Source of the DNA: JAALLB01 sp964502215
GTDB lineage: Bacteria; Pseudomonadota; Alphaproteobacteria; Rhizobiales; Rhizobiaceae
Assembly: GCA_964502215.1 (NCBI GenBank)
Contig: CAZCUN010000004.1
Coordinates: forward strand, 25,310-89,309
DNA length: 64,000 nucleotides
Reading direction: 5' to 3'
Below are positions 7,508 to 16,446 of this stretch, one piece after another (position 1 is the first letter of the stretch; each line of letters opens with the position of its first letter). Under the pieces are notes generated by a model, which saw only the letters and a list, made by a program, of their open reading frames with translations, was not told where the DNA came from and did no database searches. The translations under genes were made by a program, and so were the position numbers.

Positions 7508-8209
7508 TCATTTCATAGCAATTATAGTGGGTAATTCAGTGATCGAAGAAAGAACCATATCTGCATGGGGCAAAAGTTCTTCGCGTGTTGCAGGGCCAGT
7601 TTCAACAGCGCATGTTTTAACGCCTGCAGCGCGTCCTGCCTGCATGTCGTGGGTGCTATCACCAACCATTAAAACCTGCTCTGGACGCAGACCCAAGCGC
7701 TCAACAAAAGCATCGATCATGCCACTACCAGGCTTTGCACCATAGCCAGAATCTGCACCCGATATGCTTTCAAAAAGATGATCAATTTCTAATGCTTCCA
7801 TCTGGTTAATAGCATTTTCTTCTGAATCATTCGTGCCAACACCTAATATAACACCAGCTTCATCAAGTACCTCTAAAGCCTTAGAAGCACCTGGGATTGC
7901 CTCTACAGTGTTAAGGCAAATCTCACCATACATCTCATCAATGATAGTGCCGAATTCTTCAATATCTTCAACTTGTAAAACTGAAGACAAAGCTTCTGCA
8001 ATATCTATACCTGAGCCTGCAATGATAACAGAACTATTAGAAATCAAATTACTAGACAAATCATAATCTATCGTTTGTGCTGCCTGTTCCATCAATTCTG
8101 GATCGCCATTGCAAAGCTCATCGAGAACTAATTTCGTAGCCTTATTAAAGGTTGCACCAAAATCTGCGATTGTGCCGTCTTTATCAAAAATGATTGCCTT
8201 AATATCCAT
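7508..8209 (-). CDS. HAD-family phosphatase, phosphoglycolate-phosphatase-like
   Basis: A cytoplasmic hydrolase of 233 residues. Motif I is IIFDKDGTIADFG (Asp9, Asp11), GVGTNDS is motif II, and MVGDSTHDMQAGRAAG is motif IV. The overall pattern matches Gph-type phosphatases, which remove 2-phosphoglycolate; other small phosphate esters are possible. I start it at 8209 (MDIKAIIF), where GAGGAAG on the minus strand lies just upstream. The frame stays open to 8329, but that extension would run into the divergent transporter gene and has no family resemblance. Confidence 0.85.
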   Translation of the reverse strand: MDIKAIIFDKDGTIADFGATFNKATKLVLDELCNGDPELMEQAAQTIDYDLSSNLISNSSVIIAGSGIDIAEALSSVLQVEDIEEFGTIIDEMYGEICLNTVEAIPGASKALEVLDEAGVILGVGTNDSEENAINQMEALEIDHLFESISGADSGYGAKPGSGMIDAFVERLGLRPEQVLMVGDSTHDMQAGRAAGVKTCAVETGPATREELLPHADMVLSSITELPTIIAMK

Positions 8210-8295
8210 GTGCTTCCTCAAATTATAATAGGAATACCTTTGACAGTTTTCGAAGTCTTTGACAAACATCCAATACAAAAATTGAAAGAGATTTA

Positions 8296-9204
8296 ATGGG
8301 TGAAATATTTGTCTCCATGGCAGGCACACCGCAAGGCGAAGTGTTAGCGTTATTTTTGGCGCTTATGTCCGCCTTAGCACATGCTATTTTTGCTGCGGTA
8401 AACAAAGGCGGCGTAGACCCTTATCTTAATCGTGGTGCAATTAATGTTGCATACGCAATCATGGCTGCACCCTTTGCACTTTTTGTTTTCCCGCTACCAA
8501 GTGAAGATTTAATACCACTGTTATTTTTATCTTATCTTTTACACATTGCCTATGAATGGTTTCAGGCTGGTGCTTTCTCTAGAGGCTCATTTACATTGGT
8601 TTATCCAATTGCACGCGGCATTGGCCCAGTTGTGACCGCTTTCTTGGCGCTTTTTGTTTTCAATGAGACTTTAGTCATCAACCAATGGCTGGGATTATTA
8701 TTATTATCGGGTGCAATTTTTTCTCTGGCATTCGTAAATCTTGGAGAAACAAAATTAGACGCTGAAGAAAAACGTGGCCTGTTGATCTCAATTTTATTAG
8801 CTGTCAGCGCTGGCGTATTTGTTGCCTTGTATACAACCATAGATGCCTTTGGCATTCGTTTGGCAAAAGATCCATTTACATTTCTGACTTGGTTCTTTTT
8901 TCTAGGGGGCTTTGGCTTTCCTATTATTGCTTATCAAAGATGGAAAACCATTGAAATTAAGCCTGAAATTCAACCGCTTATTGTGAGGGGAATTTTTGGT
9001 GCACTAATTGCTTTCTTTTCGTTCGGAACACTTATGCTGGCAACCCTCATAGGAAAAGTCAGTGAAGCTGCAGCAATTCGTGAAACATCAATTATTTTTG
9101 CGACAGGTATAGGCGTTTTATTTTTTCATGAAAAAGTTGACCTAAAACGAATGGTCATTATTTCTTTGATTGCGGTTGGTGCAATTATGATTGAGTTTCA
9201 CTGA
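8296..9204 (+). CDS. EamA/DMT-superfamily transporter
   Basis: An integral membrane protein of 302 residues with about ten helices in two EamA-like halves. The first half runs from LALFLALMSALAHAIFAA to about 140, with the typical YPIARGIGPVVTA segment; the second runs from about 155 to the end. Members export amino acids, purines or other metabolites; the substrate is unknown. ATG 8296 follows GAAAGAG at 8284-8290; a second ATG at 8317 is possible. It is divergent from the HAD phosphatase, with an 86-base gap, and ends five bases from smc. Confidence 0.82.
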   Translation: MGEIFVSMAGTPQGEVLALFLALMSALAHAIFAAVNKGGVDPYLNRGAINVAYAIMAAPFALFVFPLPSEDLIPLLFLSYLLHIAYEWFQAGAFSRGSFTLVYPIARGIGPVVTAFLALFVFNETLVINQWLGLLLLSGAIFSLAFVNLGETKLDAEEKRGLLISILLAVSAGVFVALYTTIDAFGIRLAKDPFTFLTWFFFLGGFGFPIIAYQRWKTIEIKPEIQPLIVRGIFGALIAFFSFGTLMLATLIGKVSEAAAIRETSIIFATGIGVLFFHEKVDLKRMVIISLIAVGAIMIEFH

Positions 9205-9209
9205 ATAAC

Positions 9210-12200
9210 TTAAGCCGTTTCGCGTAGCTTTTCAGCTTCTTCAAGATTGACAGAAACAAGTTGACTAACGCCTCGTTCTGCCATCGTGACACCAAACATA
9301 CGATCCATACGTGCCATCGTAATTGGGTTGTGTGTAATTAACACAAATTTTGTATCTGTTGTTGATGACATCTCATCCATCAGATTACAGAAACGCTCAA
9401 CATTATGATCATCCAAAGGCGCATCAACTTCGTCCAATACGCAGATTGGTGCTGGGTTTGTTAGGAAAACCGCAAAGATAAGCGCCATTGCAGTCAAGGC
9501 TTGCTCACCACCAGAAAGAAGCGTCATTGTTTGAGGCTTTTTACCTGGAGGGCGGGCAAGAATTTCTAACCCTGCTTCTAGTGGATCGTCAGACTCAACC
9601 AATTGAAGTTCAGCTGTACCCCCACCAAACAAATGCGTAAATAAACGTTTGAATTCTTTATTTACCACTTCAAATGCCTCAAGAAGACGTTCACGGCCTT
9701 CTTTATTCAAGCTTTGAATACCAGAGCGAAGCTTTGCTATTGCTTCAATAAGATCATCGCGTTCAGTAATGATTTCTGTTCGCTTTTCATCAATCTCTGT
9801 TTGCTCTGTATCAGCACGAAGGTTTACAGCACCAAGGCGTTCGCGCTCTGCTTTTTGGCGCTCTAACTTGCTTTCGATTTTATCTATTTCAGGCAGTTTA
9901 TCATCAGGCTTAACTTCAGCCATTGCCATTGTGTCAGCTGGGTGGCACTCAAGCTCCTCGCGAATACGTGCTTCAACTTCTGCGCGACGTTCTTTTGATG
10001 CATTTAAACGCTCTTCTGAACGACCAACTTTTTCACGCGCATCTGCTAGGTCATCAATGGATTGACGCGCGGCACGAGACGCTTCTGCTAATGTAGTATC
10101 AGCTTTTGCCAATACATCAGCAGCTTCGTTTCTGGCTGCTTCAGCAGTTTCAAGTTGGTTCAATAAGTCACGACGCTTAGCATCAAACTCGTCTGGTGCA
10201 TCTGCAAGTTTGGAAATTTCACTCGCAGTTTCATCACGGCGCTTCGTTAGAGTTTCAATTTGCTTACCCGCATTCATCAAACGGTTTTGCCAGTTTTGGC
10301 GTTCCGTTTGTATAACCTCAAGACGACGACCACGCGCTTCTGCTTCACGTGAAAGGCCTTGAGAGGCAGCACGTGCTTCAGCCAGTCTTGCACGATCTTC
10401 TGCAACTTGCATGCGAAGTTCTTCAAGCGCTTCATTGGACGCGCTCATATCAACCATCGCTAACAAAGCAGCATCAGTTTCTACAACACGTTTTTCTGTT
10501 TCTTGCGCATCTTCTGCCAAACGACTTTTTGCTTCTTCAAGTGCAGAGCGTTTTGCAGCTAACTGACTGACTGAACGTTCTGCAAGTGTTAGCGCTTCAC
10601 GCGCATCGCCAAGAGATCTTTGATGTGAACGAATTGCATCGCGCGCCACAAGTTCAGCCTCGATTAAATCCGCCGTTTTTTGTTTACTGTTATCATAAGC
10701 TGTTTGCGTAGCATTTACTTGTAGTTTGGCTTCGGCTGCCATTTTATCTAATTCTACAAGACGGTTTTTTTGCGCTAGCCTAAGAGCTGCTGCGGTTGGT
10801 GCTTCAGCACTTGCAACAAAACCATCCCAACGCCAAAGATCACCCTCAAGTGAAACAATGCGCTGGCCAGGTTTAAGTAGTTTCGCAAGGTCATCGCCAC
10901 GCGCTTTATCAACCACACCAATTTGAGCAAGACGACGGGATAATTCCATCGGCGCTTTCACAAGTGAACTTAGTCTCTTTACCCCCTCAGGTAAGCTTGG
11001 GTCTTGCGAACCATCGCCTGCAATTCCCCAATAAACAGGCGCTGTTTCTTCTACAGAAACGTCGAGATCTTCGCCCAATGCCGCACCAAGTGCTGCTTCA
11101 TATCCGGGCTCAACATCCATTCGTTCAACAACGGCAGGGAATAAATCTTCTCCACCTCGATTTAAAATTTGACGCAGCGTACGTGCTTCAGTTTCAACTT
11201 CTCGAAGGTTGCCTTCTGCCTTTTCAAGTGGGCCACGTGCCTCTTGTTCGGCTAATCTTGCTTTTTTGGTTTCATCTTCAGAAGAAGTAAGCGCTAATTC
11301 AATTGTTTGCGTCAATGCTTCTAATTTACTGACGTCAATTTGTTTTGCCGCAGGGCCTTCCAAGCCAGAAATTTCTGCAATTATACTTGCTAAATCCTGA
11401 TCAACTGATTTGGCTTGATCTTCAATTTTACTTTTACGTGTTTGCGCCTCTTCTAATGTGCGCTGAAGTTGACTGCGTCTTGCATTTTCATCAGCAAGCT
11501 TAACTGTCAAATCTGAAAAAGAAGCTTCGCTCTTACCCAATGCATCAGTTGCATTCGTCAGCTCTTCTTTTGACTTGGCTTCAGTTTCTCCAACGCGGCG
11601 GCTGGCCTCCTCAAGTTCGGCTTGTTCACCATCAAGGTTTTTGATGGTAAGTTCGTTATCTTCTACAATATGTTCTTCGCGTTTTAAGTCATTTTCAAGT
11701 TGCGTTAATCGACTTTCAAGTTCGTTTTTACGCCCTTCTAATCTTGCAACTTCTTCTTCAACTTGCCCTTTAGCAATTTGCAAGCGTTGCAGTACGGCAG
11801 CGCACTTTGCTTCTTCATCGCGAAGGCCTGGTAATTTTTGTGCAGCGATTGCTTCTACTTTAGCAAAGTTTGCCTGAATTTCAGCCCGCTCACCCATTGC
11901 AAGATTAAAGGCTGATAATGCACTTTCTGCTTCTGCTTCACTAGATTTAGCAGCAACCCAACGAAGATGGAAAAGCAGTGCTTCTGTTTTGCGAATATCG
12001 CCCGATAAATTACGGTAGCGATTTGCTTGTCTTGCTTGTCGTTTCAAACTCTCAAGCTGGCTTTCGAGTTGACCAACGACATCATCTAAGCGCTCAAGAT
12101 TAGTTTCTGCTGCGCGTAAACGAAGTTCTGCTTCATGGCGTCTAGAATGGAGGCCAGAAATCCCAGCAGCTTCTTCTAAAAGTGCACGTCTTGCTACGGG

Positions 12201-12668
12201 TTTGGCAGAGATTAATTCGCCAATTCTACCCTGCCCAACCATGGATGGTGATCTTGCACCTGTTGATGCATCTGCAAATAATAATTGCACATCTTTTGCA
12301 CGAACGTCTTTGCCGTTAATGCGATAAACTGAACCTGATTCGCGCTCAATACGGCGAGAAACTTGCAATTCATCTGCATCATTAAAGGCTGCTGGAGCGG
12401 TTCTATCTGCGTTATCAAGAAAAAGCGAAACTTCTGCGGTATTTCTTGCAGGGCGATTGCCTGAACCTGAGAAAATAACATCATCCATCGCAGATGCGCG
12501 CATGTTTTTGTATGAGTTTTCACCCATAATCCAGCGCAATGCCTCTACCAGATTGGACTTACCACAACCATTTGGCCCGACAACACCAGTCAATCCATTT
12601 TCGATAAGAAATTCAGTAGGCTCAACAAAAGATTTGAAGCCTAGAAGGCGAAGTTTATTAAATTTCAA
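9210..12668 (-). CDS. smc: chromosome segregation protein SMC (TTG start)
   Basis: An ATPase of 1152 residues that compacts and segregates the chromosome. The Walker A motif GPNGCGKS is at 31-38. Two long coiled-coil arms flank a hinge at about 500-640. The signature LLSGGEQ is near 1048 and the Walker B region VLDEVDAPLDD near 1078. The start is TTG at 12668-12666. It gives the family N-terminus MKFNKLRLLGFKSF, has a strong ribosome site (GGGGAGGTGG, 12682-12673), and no in-frame ATG lies before Walker A. An intrinsic-terminator hairpin stands directly upstream of that site. No scpA or scpB is nearby. Confidence 0.97.
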   Translation of the reverse strand: MKFNKLRLLGFKSFVEPTEFLIENGLTGVVGPNGCGKSNLVEALRWIMGENSYKNMRASAMDDVIFSGSGNRPARNTAEVSLFLDNADRTAPAAFNDADELQVSRRIERESGSVYRINGKDVRAKDVQLLFADASTGARSPSMVGQGRIGELISAKPVARRALLEEAAGISGLHSRRHEAELRLRAAETNLERLDDVVGQLESQLESLKRQARQANRYRNLSGDIRKTEALLFHLRWVAAKSSEAEAESALSAFNLAMGERAEIQANFAKVEAIAAQKLPGLRDEEAKCAAVLQRLQIAKGQVEEEVARLEGRKNELESRLTQLENDLKREEHIVEDNELTIKNLDGEQAELEEASRRVGETEAKSKEELTNATDALGKSEASFSDLTVKLADENARRSQLQRTLEEAQTRKSKIEDQAKSVDQDLASIIAEISGLEGPAAKQIDVSKLEALTQTIELALTSSEDETKKARLAEQEARGPLEKAEGNLREVETEARTLRQILNRGGEDLFPAVVERMDVEPGYEAALGAALGEDLDVSVEETAPVYWGIAGDGSQDPSLPEGVKRLSSLVKAPMELSRRLAQIGVVDKARGDDLAKLLKPGQRIVSLEGDLWRWDGFVASAEAPTAAALRLAQKNRLVELDKMAAEAKLQVNATQTAYDNSKQKTADLIEAELVARDAIRSHQRSLGDAREALTLAERSVSQLAAKRSALEEAKSRLAEDAQETEKRVVETDAALLAMVDMSASNEALEELRMQVAEDRARLAEARAASQGLSREAEARGRRLEVIQTERQNWQNRLMNAGKQIETLTKRRDETASEISKLADAPDEFDAKRRDLLNQLETAEAARNEAADVLAKADTTLAEASRAARQSIDDLADAREKVGRSEERLNASKERRAEVEARIREELECHPADTMAMAEVKPDDKLPEIDKIESKLERQKAERERLGAVNLRADTEQTEIDEKRTEIITERDDLIEAIAKLRSGIQSLNKEGRERLLEAFEVVNKEFKRLFTHLFGGGTAELQLVESDDPLEAGLEILARPPGKKPQTMTLLSGGEQALTAMALIFAVFLTNPAPICVLDEVDAPLDDHNVERFCNLMDEMSSTTDTKFVLITHNPITMARMDRMFGVTMAERGVSQLVSVNLEEAEKLRETA

Positions 12669-12688
12669 CGAACCACCTCCCCATTAAA

Positions 12689-12719
12689 AAACGGGCGAAC
12701 ACTTAAGCTCTGCCCGTTT
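12689..12719 (-). terminator. intrinsic terminator between the dsbA-like gene and smc, possibly in the smc leader
   Basis: Read on the minus strand, AAACGGGC pairs with GCCCGTTT over a 15-base loop and is followed by a run of six T ending at 12686. It can end the upstream oxidoreductase transcript. A promoter-like pair lies upstream of it (12738-12765) and the smc ribosome site begins at 12682, so the hairpin may instead sit inside the smc leader. Confidence 0.75.
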
Positions 12720-12737
12720 GAATTTTTTATACAGTTC

Positions 12738-12765
12738 AATATAGAGCCTATAATAAGGCGTACAA
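12738..12765 (-). promoter_or_regulatory. possible promoter of smc
   Basis: On the minus strand, TTGTAC (12765-12760) and TATATT (12743-12738) are 16 bases apart, just after the stop of the DsbA-like gene. Transcription would start near 12731, upstream of the terminator hairpin. The call is by eye. Confidence 0.4.
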
Positions 12766-12767
12766 AA

Positions 12768-13409
12768 TTATGCGAGTGAGTCGATAATCTTACCCATCTC
12801 TTCTGCAGACATATTGCCTGAGTATTTTGTACCATTGATAAAGAATGTAGGGGTTGCATTAACCTCATAAACCTCTGCCGCTTTTTTCTGTATAGATAAT
12901 ACATTGTCGAGAAGTTCTTGGTTTTTCAAGCACGTGTTGAAGGACTCCTGTGTAAAACCAGCGAGTTTCGAGATTTTAAACAATTCTTCCACAACTTTGC
13001 CGCGAGACCAGGTCGCCTGTTTGTCATAAAGAATGTTAACCATGTTAAAATATTTATCGCCAGAACACTCTGCTAACATCGTTGCAGCGGCGGCTGATGG
13101 GTCAAATGGAAAACTACGGAAGAAAAGCTTAGCCTTACCTGTATCCAAGTATTTTTCTTTTATCGTTGGATAAACGTCCTTATGAAAAGCACGACAGTGC
13201 GGGCATGTCATTGATGCGTATTCGATAATAGTTACCGGTGCGTTTTCATCGCCAACAACACGCTCTCCTAAAGGACCAGGCTCCATCAAATCAGATAGAT
13301 CAGCTCTAGCAGGCGTAGATTTTAAGATTGGCAAGCCATTTAAAGCACCCGCAGCAGTTACGCCACCAGCTGCAAATACAGGTAATACTTCACGACGTGT
13401 AATTTTCAT
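12768..13409 (-). CDS. DsbA-family periplasmic thiol oxidoreductase
   Basis: A protein of 213 residues. The N-terminus TRREVLPVFAAGG carries a twin-arginine-like pair before a hydrophobic stretch, suggesting export by Tat or Sec. The thioredoxin-fold active site is CPHC (Cys69, Cys72) in ASMTCPHCRAF, and the cis-Pro region is NATPTFFINGT. It resembles the DsbA/BdbD or ScsC-like proteins that sit beside smc and mutY in rhizobia (gene order from memory). It should oxidise or isomerise disulfides in the periplasm; no DsbB is in the window. Confidence 0.88.
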   Translation of the reverse strand: MKITRREVLPVFAAGGVTAAGALNGLPILKSTPARADLSDLMEPGPLGERVVGDENAPVTIIEYASMTCPHCRAFHKDVYPTIKEKYLDTGKAKLFFRSFPFDPSAAAATMLAECSGDKYFNMVNILYDKQATWSRGKVVEELFKISKLAGFTQESFNTCLKNQELLDNVLSIQKKAAEVYEVNATPTFFINGTKYSGNMSAEEMGKIIDSLA

Positions 13410-13537
13410 TCTTAAGCTCCAAAAAATATTCTTTTATATCAATACACAATCAAACATGAACAGGACATGATATTTTTGTTCATATAATGTCGCAGTAACG
13501 TTTCAACCCAATAATTCGTTTCAAATAGCATAGTGTT

Positions 13538-14080
13538 TTATTTATTACTATTTTTTGCAAACACCCCTCGTCCCAGCTTTGTTAGTGTTTCCTTTAACTT
13601 GGGATCATCAATTTCATCTAAAATAGAAGCCAGTCGAATTTCTTCTTCATTTGTAAACTTTGAGGATAAGGCAGGTTTATTAGATTTTTTCTTATCAGAT
13701 GAAGCCATTACCTGCTTTTGCAAAATTGTTATCCTACCGATTGCTTCAAACCCAAAAAACACATTGATACGCTCTAAGATTGCAGCTTGCTCATGTTGAA
13801 AGAAGAGGGCTGCAGAATTTTCGCAGGCAACAACTAATACAGCGGGTTTAAACGGATCGTCTTCATTTGCGCGGCGTGGCCAGTTAATTTTCTCTGGCCT
13901 TGTTGTTTCACGAAACTCTTCCCCCACCAATTCAGGCCAAGCCTTAATCAAATCAAGTGTCATGCCCGATCGACGCGCAAGCACTGGCTCCAAAACCTTG
14001 CCAATTATTTCTGAGACCGAGCGAGGTTCAAAGCGCTTTACACGTTTTTTTGTATTCTTAGTTGCAGGTTTTTCTGACAT
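13538..14080 (-). CDS. DUF721 family protein, DciA-like
   Basis: A protein of 180 residues. The core matches DUF721: SVSEIIGKVLEPVLARRSGM and then DLIKAWPELVGEEFRETTRP. DciA proteins of this family help load the replicative helicase in bacteria that lack DnaC; I infer that role from the family only. The C-terminal 50 residues are charged and probably disordered. The start at 14080 (MSEKPATKN) is preferred; the frame extends to 14152, but that would overlap the divergent mutY. Confidence 0.78.
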   Translation of the reverse strand: MSEKPATKNTKKRVKRFEPRSVSEIIGKVLEPVLARRSGMTLDLIKAWPELVGEEFRETTRPEKINWPRRANEDDPFKPAVLVVACENSAALFFQHEQAAILERINVFFGFEAIGRITILQKQVMASSDKKKSNKPALSSKFTNEEEIRLASILDEIDDPKLKETLTKLGRGVFAKNSNK

Positions 14081-14117
14081 GGCTTGATTTTTATGTTCAA
14101 TCGCGTTCCTTAGTAAA

Positions 14118-15200
14118 ATGAATAGCACTGAATTTTCAAAACAGAAAGACATAGCACCTTTCGCCCACCGTCTTCTTGCTTGGTATGACGCTTCTGCGCG
14201 TCAAATGCCTTGGCGTGTTCCGCCACATGATCATGCGCAAGGTGTGAGGGCTGACCCTTACCAGGTCTGGCTATCAGAAGTCATGTTGCAACAAACTCAA
14301 GTCGCGACCGTCAAAGATTATTTTGTCAAATTCATTACCTTATGGCCAACAATCTTTGACCTTGCTGCAGATGAAGAGGAAAGCGTTTTAAAGGCTTGGG
14401 CAGGGCTTGGGTATTATTCTCGCGCTAGAAATTTAAAAAAATGCGCTGATGTTGTTGTTGCAAATTATGACGGTAAGTTTCCTCAGTCTTTTGAAGAATT
14501 AAAAACATTACCAGGTATTGGCGATTATACAGCCTCAGCCATTGCTTCAATTGCGTTTGACCAACCTGTTCCAGTTTTAGATGGCAATGTTGAACGCGTT
14601 ATGTCTCGCCATCAGCGTATTGAAAAGTTTTTCCCAGAAGCAAAGGCTGAAACTAAGTTGATGCTTGAGCATATTCTAGATCAACTAAGGCCAGGTGAGT
14701 TTGCTCAAGCAACGATGGACTTAGGCGCAACCATCTGCACGCCAAAGCGCCCTAGCTGTCATTTATGCCCAATCCACCAAGATTGTATGGGGTTTGAAAA
14801 TGGAGATGCGGAAAGCTTTCCTTACAAAAAACCAAAGACGATAAAGCCCACCCGCAAAGGCGCTGCATTTGTTATGCATAATTCTAAAGGTGAAATATTT
14901 CTCTGTAAAAGACCCAATAACGGACTGCTTGCTTCTATGACGCAGGTACCCACCACACAATGGAACTCCAGACAAGATGGCAGTATTGACACTTCACAAG
15001 CGCCTGCAAAAGCTCAGTGGACGAACGCGGGTATTGCTAAACACACGTTCACACATTTTCATCTTGAGCTTAATGTATGGGTGGCAAAGGATGTTGATAA
15101 AGCAAATCATAAAGGGTGGTTTTGTGCGCAAGACAAACTTCAAGACGAGGCACTCCCAACCATCATGCGTAAAGTAATTTCTGTAGGGCTAAAAACTTAA
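14118..15200 (+). CDS. mutY: A/G-specific adenine DNA glycosylase MutY
   Basis: It removes adenine mispaired with 8-oxoguanine. The 360-residue protein has the catalytic Glu54 (SEVMLQQTQV), a helix-hairpin-helix (LPGIGDYTASAIAS, 131-144), catalytic Asp155 in VLDGNVER, and a 4Fe-4S cluster loop with Cys207, Cys214, Cys217 and Cys223. The C-terminal NUDIX-like domain that recognises 8-oxoguanine occupies about 240-355. It is divergent from the DciA-like gene with only 37 bases between them. Confidence 0.96.
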   Translation: MNSTEFSKQKDIAPFAHRLLAWYDASARQMPWRVPPHDHAQGVRADPYQVWLSEVMLQQTQVATVKDYFVKFITLWPTIFDLAADEEESVLKAWAGLGYYSRARNLKKCADVVVANYDGKFPQSFEELKTLPGIGDYTASAIASIAFDQPVPVLDGNVERVMSRHQRIEKFFPEAKAETKLMLEHILDQLRPGEFAQATMDLGATICTPKRPSCHLCPIHQDCMGFENGDAESFPYKKPKTIKPTRKGAAFVMHNSKGEIFLCKRPNNGLLASMTQVPTTQWNSRQDGSIDTSQAPAKAQWTNAGIAKHTFTHFHLELNVWVAKDVDKANHKGWFCAQDKLQDEALPTIMRKVISVGLKT

Positions 15201-15201
15201 T

Positions 15202-16329
15202 TTATTGAAGTGTATCGACGTCTTCTTGCGTTACTAAATATGTTGCTGTGAAACGGACTGTATCGCCCGGTGCTAGCCTATCCCAAACACCATCTGTTGT
15301 TCCATCCACGGAATCAGTAACTGGTGCAACATCGTTTTGTAGTACTTCAGACCCTGGTATTGGCGCAGCGCCACTACCATTATGCGCATCAGATAAATTT
15401 ACATTACTAAGCGTGACATCCCCAGTGTTGGTTACATCGTATGTGTAAGTTACAGTTTGCCCTACTTGTACATTTGTATCGTCGCTGGCTACTTTGGTAA
15501 TAGAAATATCTGGGTTTGAAGCAATAACTGGGTCAGGAGCCGGGAAATTAGGGCATGTAAACCCAAGTGAGGTAAGTCGCGTATTGGCGTTATTCAAGCC
15601 AGTTGCACCAGCCTGCAACGCCCCTACCCTAAATTCAAACTGGCTTACATTTGTGTAAAGGCCAGCAACAATATTTTCCAATGCTGTTGGGTCAATACCA
15701 GGTGCAAATTGTGTTGATTGTGATTCAAACCTCACACGATTGGCGCTTGATGGGCCAGAAGCATTTACGACAAGCTCTGTAGGGTTATTTAATACAAACG
15801 TATTTAGAGATGTCTCATATTCAACATATTCACGCAGATTTCCAGGTGCGCCAGCAGCTGGATTACCATTGCCATCAACATCAATTGAGTTAACAGCAAC
15901 ATCTAAAAATGTTGGCGTATTTGTGCCCGCATTCACAAACTCAATTATAAAGTCAACGCCACTATCAACATTAAGGGCTGCATTTAATTCTGGTTGGAAA
16001 TTTCCCGGATTAATTATGTCGTTATCAATAGCATTCAGACTTGCGCCATTTGCAAAGCCTATGATTTCAATAATACCATCTGTACTGCCATTGCCAATGA
16101 TGTCACTAAAACGATATCTTGCGCCTACTTGTAGATTTGCACCTGCAATTAAAGTTGGATTAATAAAATCAAGATCCGTAGTAGGCTGACCAAAACATGC
16201 TGATGTACTTTGCGCTTTTACATTGCTAACAAAAGGCAAACTAAAGACGTTACCCAAAACCGCTGAGCCAGCGATGGTCAAAAGTATGCCCTTAGTAATA
16301 CAAGCAAATTTTTCTCTTACGCCCTGCAT
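15202..16329 (-). CDS. secreted protein with a C-terminal DUF11-type (DUF7507-like) domain
   Basis: A protein of 375 residues with a signal peptide (cleavage likely after VKA, about residue 39). The first 240 residues are Asn-, Gly- and Asp-rich beta-type sequence resembling cell-surface proteins and match no family I recognise. From about 290, SITKVASDDTNVQVGQTVTY begins an Ig-like domain of the DUF11/DUF7507 kind, which ends with YLVTQEDVDTLQ. A GGTGGA ribosome site precedes the start. A role at the cell surface is likely but unproven. It converges on mutY with one base between the stops. Confidence 0.7.
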   Translation of the reverse strand: MQGVREKFACITKGILLTIAGSAVLGNVFSLPFVSNVKAQSTSACFGQPTTDLDFINPTLIAGANLQVGARYRFSDIIGNGSTDGIIEIIGFANGASLNAIDNDIINPGNFQPELNAALNVDSGVDFIIEFVNAGTNTPTFLDVAVNSIDVDGNGNPAAGAPGNLREYVEYETSLNTFVLNNPTELVVNASGPSSANRVRFESQSTQFAPGIDPTALENIVAGLYTNVSQFEFRVGALQAGATGLNNANTRLTSLGFTCPNFPAPDPVIASNPDISITKVASDDTNVQVGQTVTYTYDVTNTGDVTLSNVNLSDAHNGSGAAPIPGSEVLQNDVAPVTDSVDGTTDGVWDRLAPGDTVRFTATYLVTQEDVDTLQ

Positions 16330-16446
16330 GCGAAGAAATCCACCCGAATCATTTCTGCCAATGACATACAGTATTTTGCTATATTTTTACATTACATGAG
16401 CATTTGCGGAAAATTTTCATCTTAACATATTGGATTTAATCAAAAT

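Noticed and set aside
8210..8329. Upstream extension of the HAD phosphatase to 8329
   Set aside because: It would overlap the divergent transporter gene; the family N-terminus and a good ribosome site fit the start at 8209.
9769..12687. Open frames of 60-110 codons on the plus strand opposite smc
   Set aside because: They are low-complexity Ser- and Leu-rich shadows of the coiled-coil gene on the other strand and have no start signals.
15202..15300. Premature truncation of the DUF11-type protein
   Set aside because: I recall that proteins of this type often end with a VTQQDVDxLQ-like sequence, so the observed end is probably natural.
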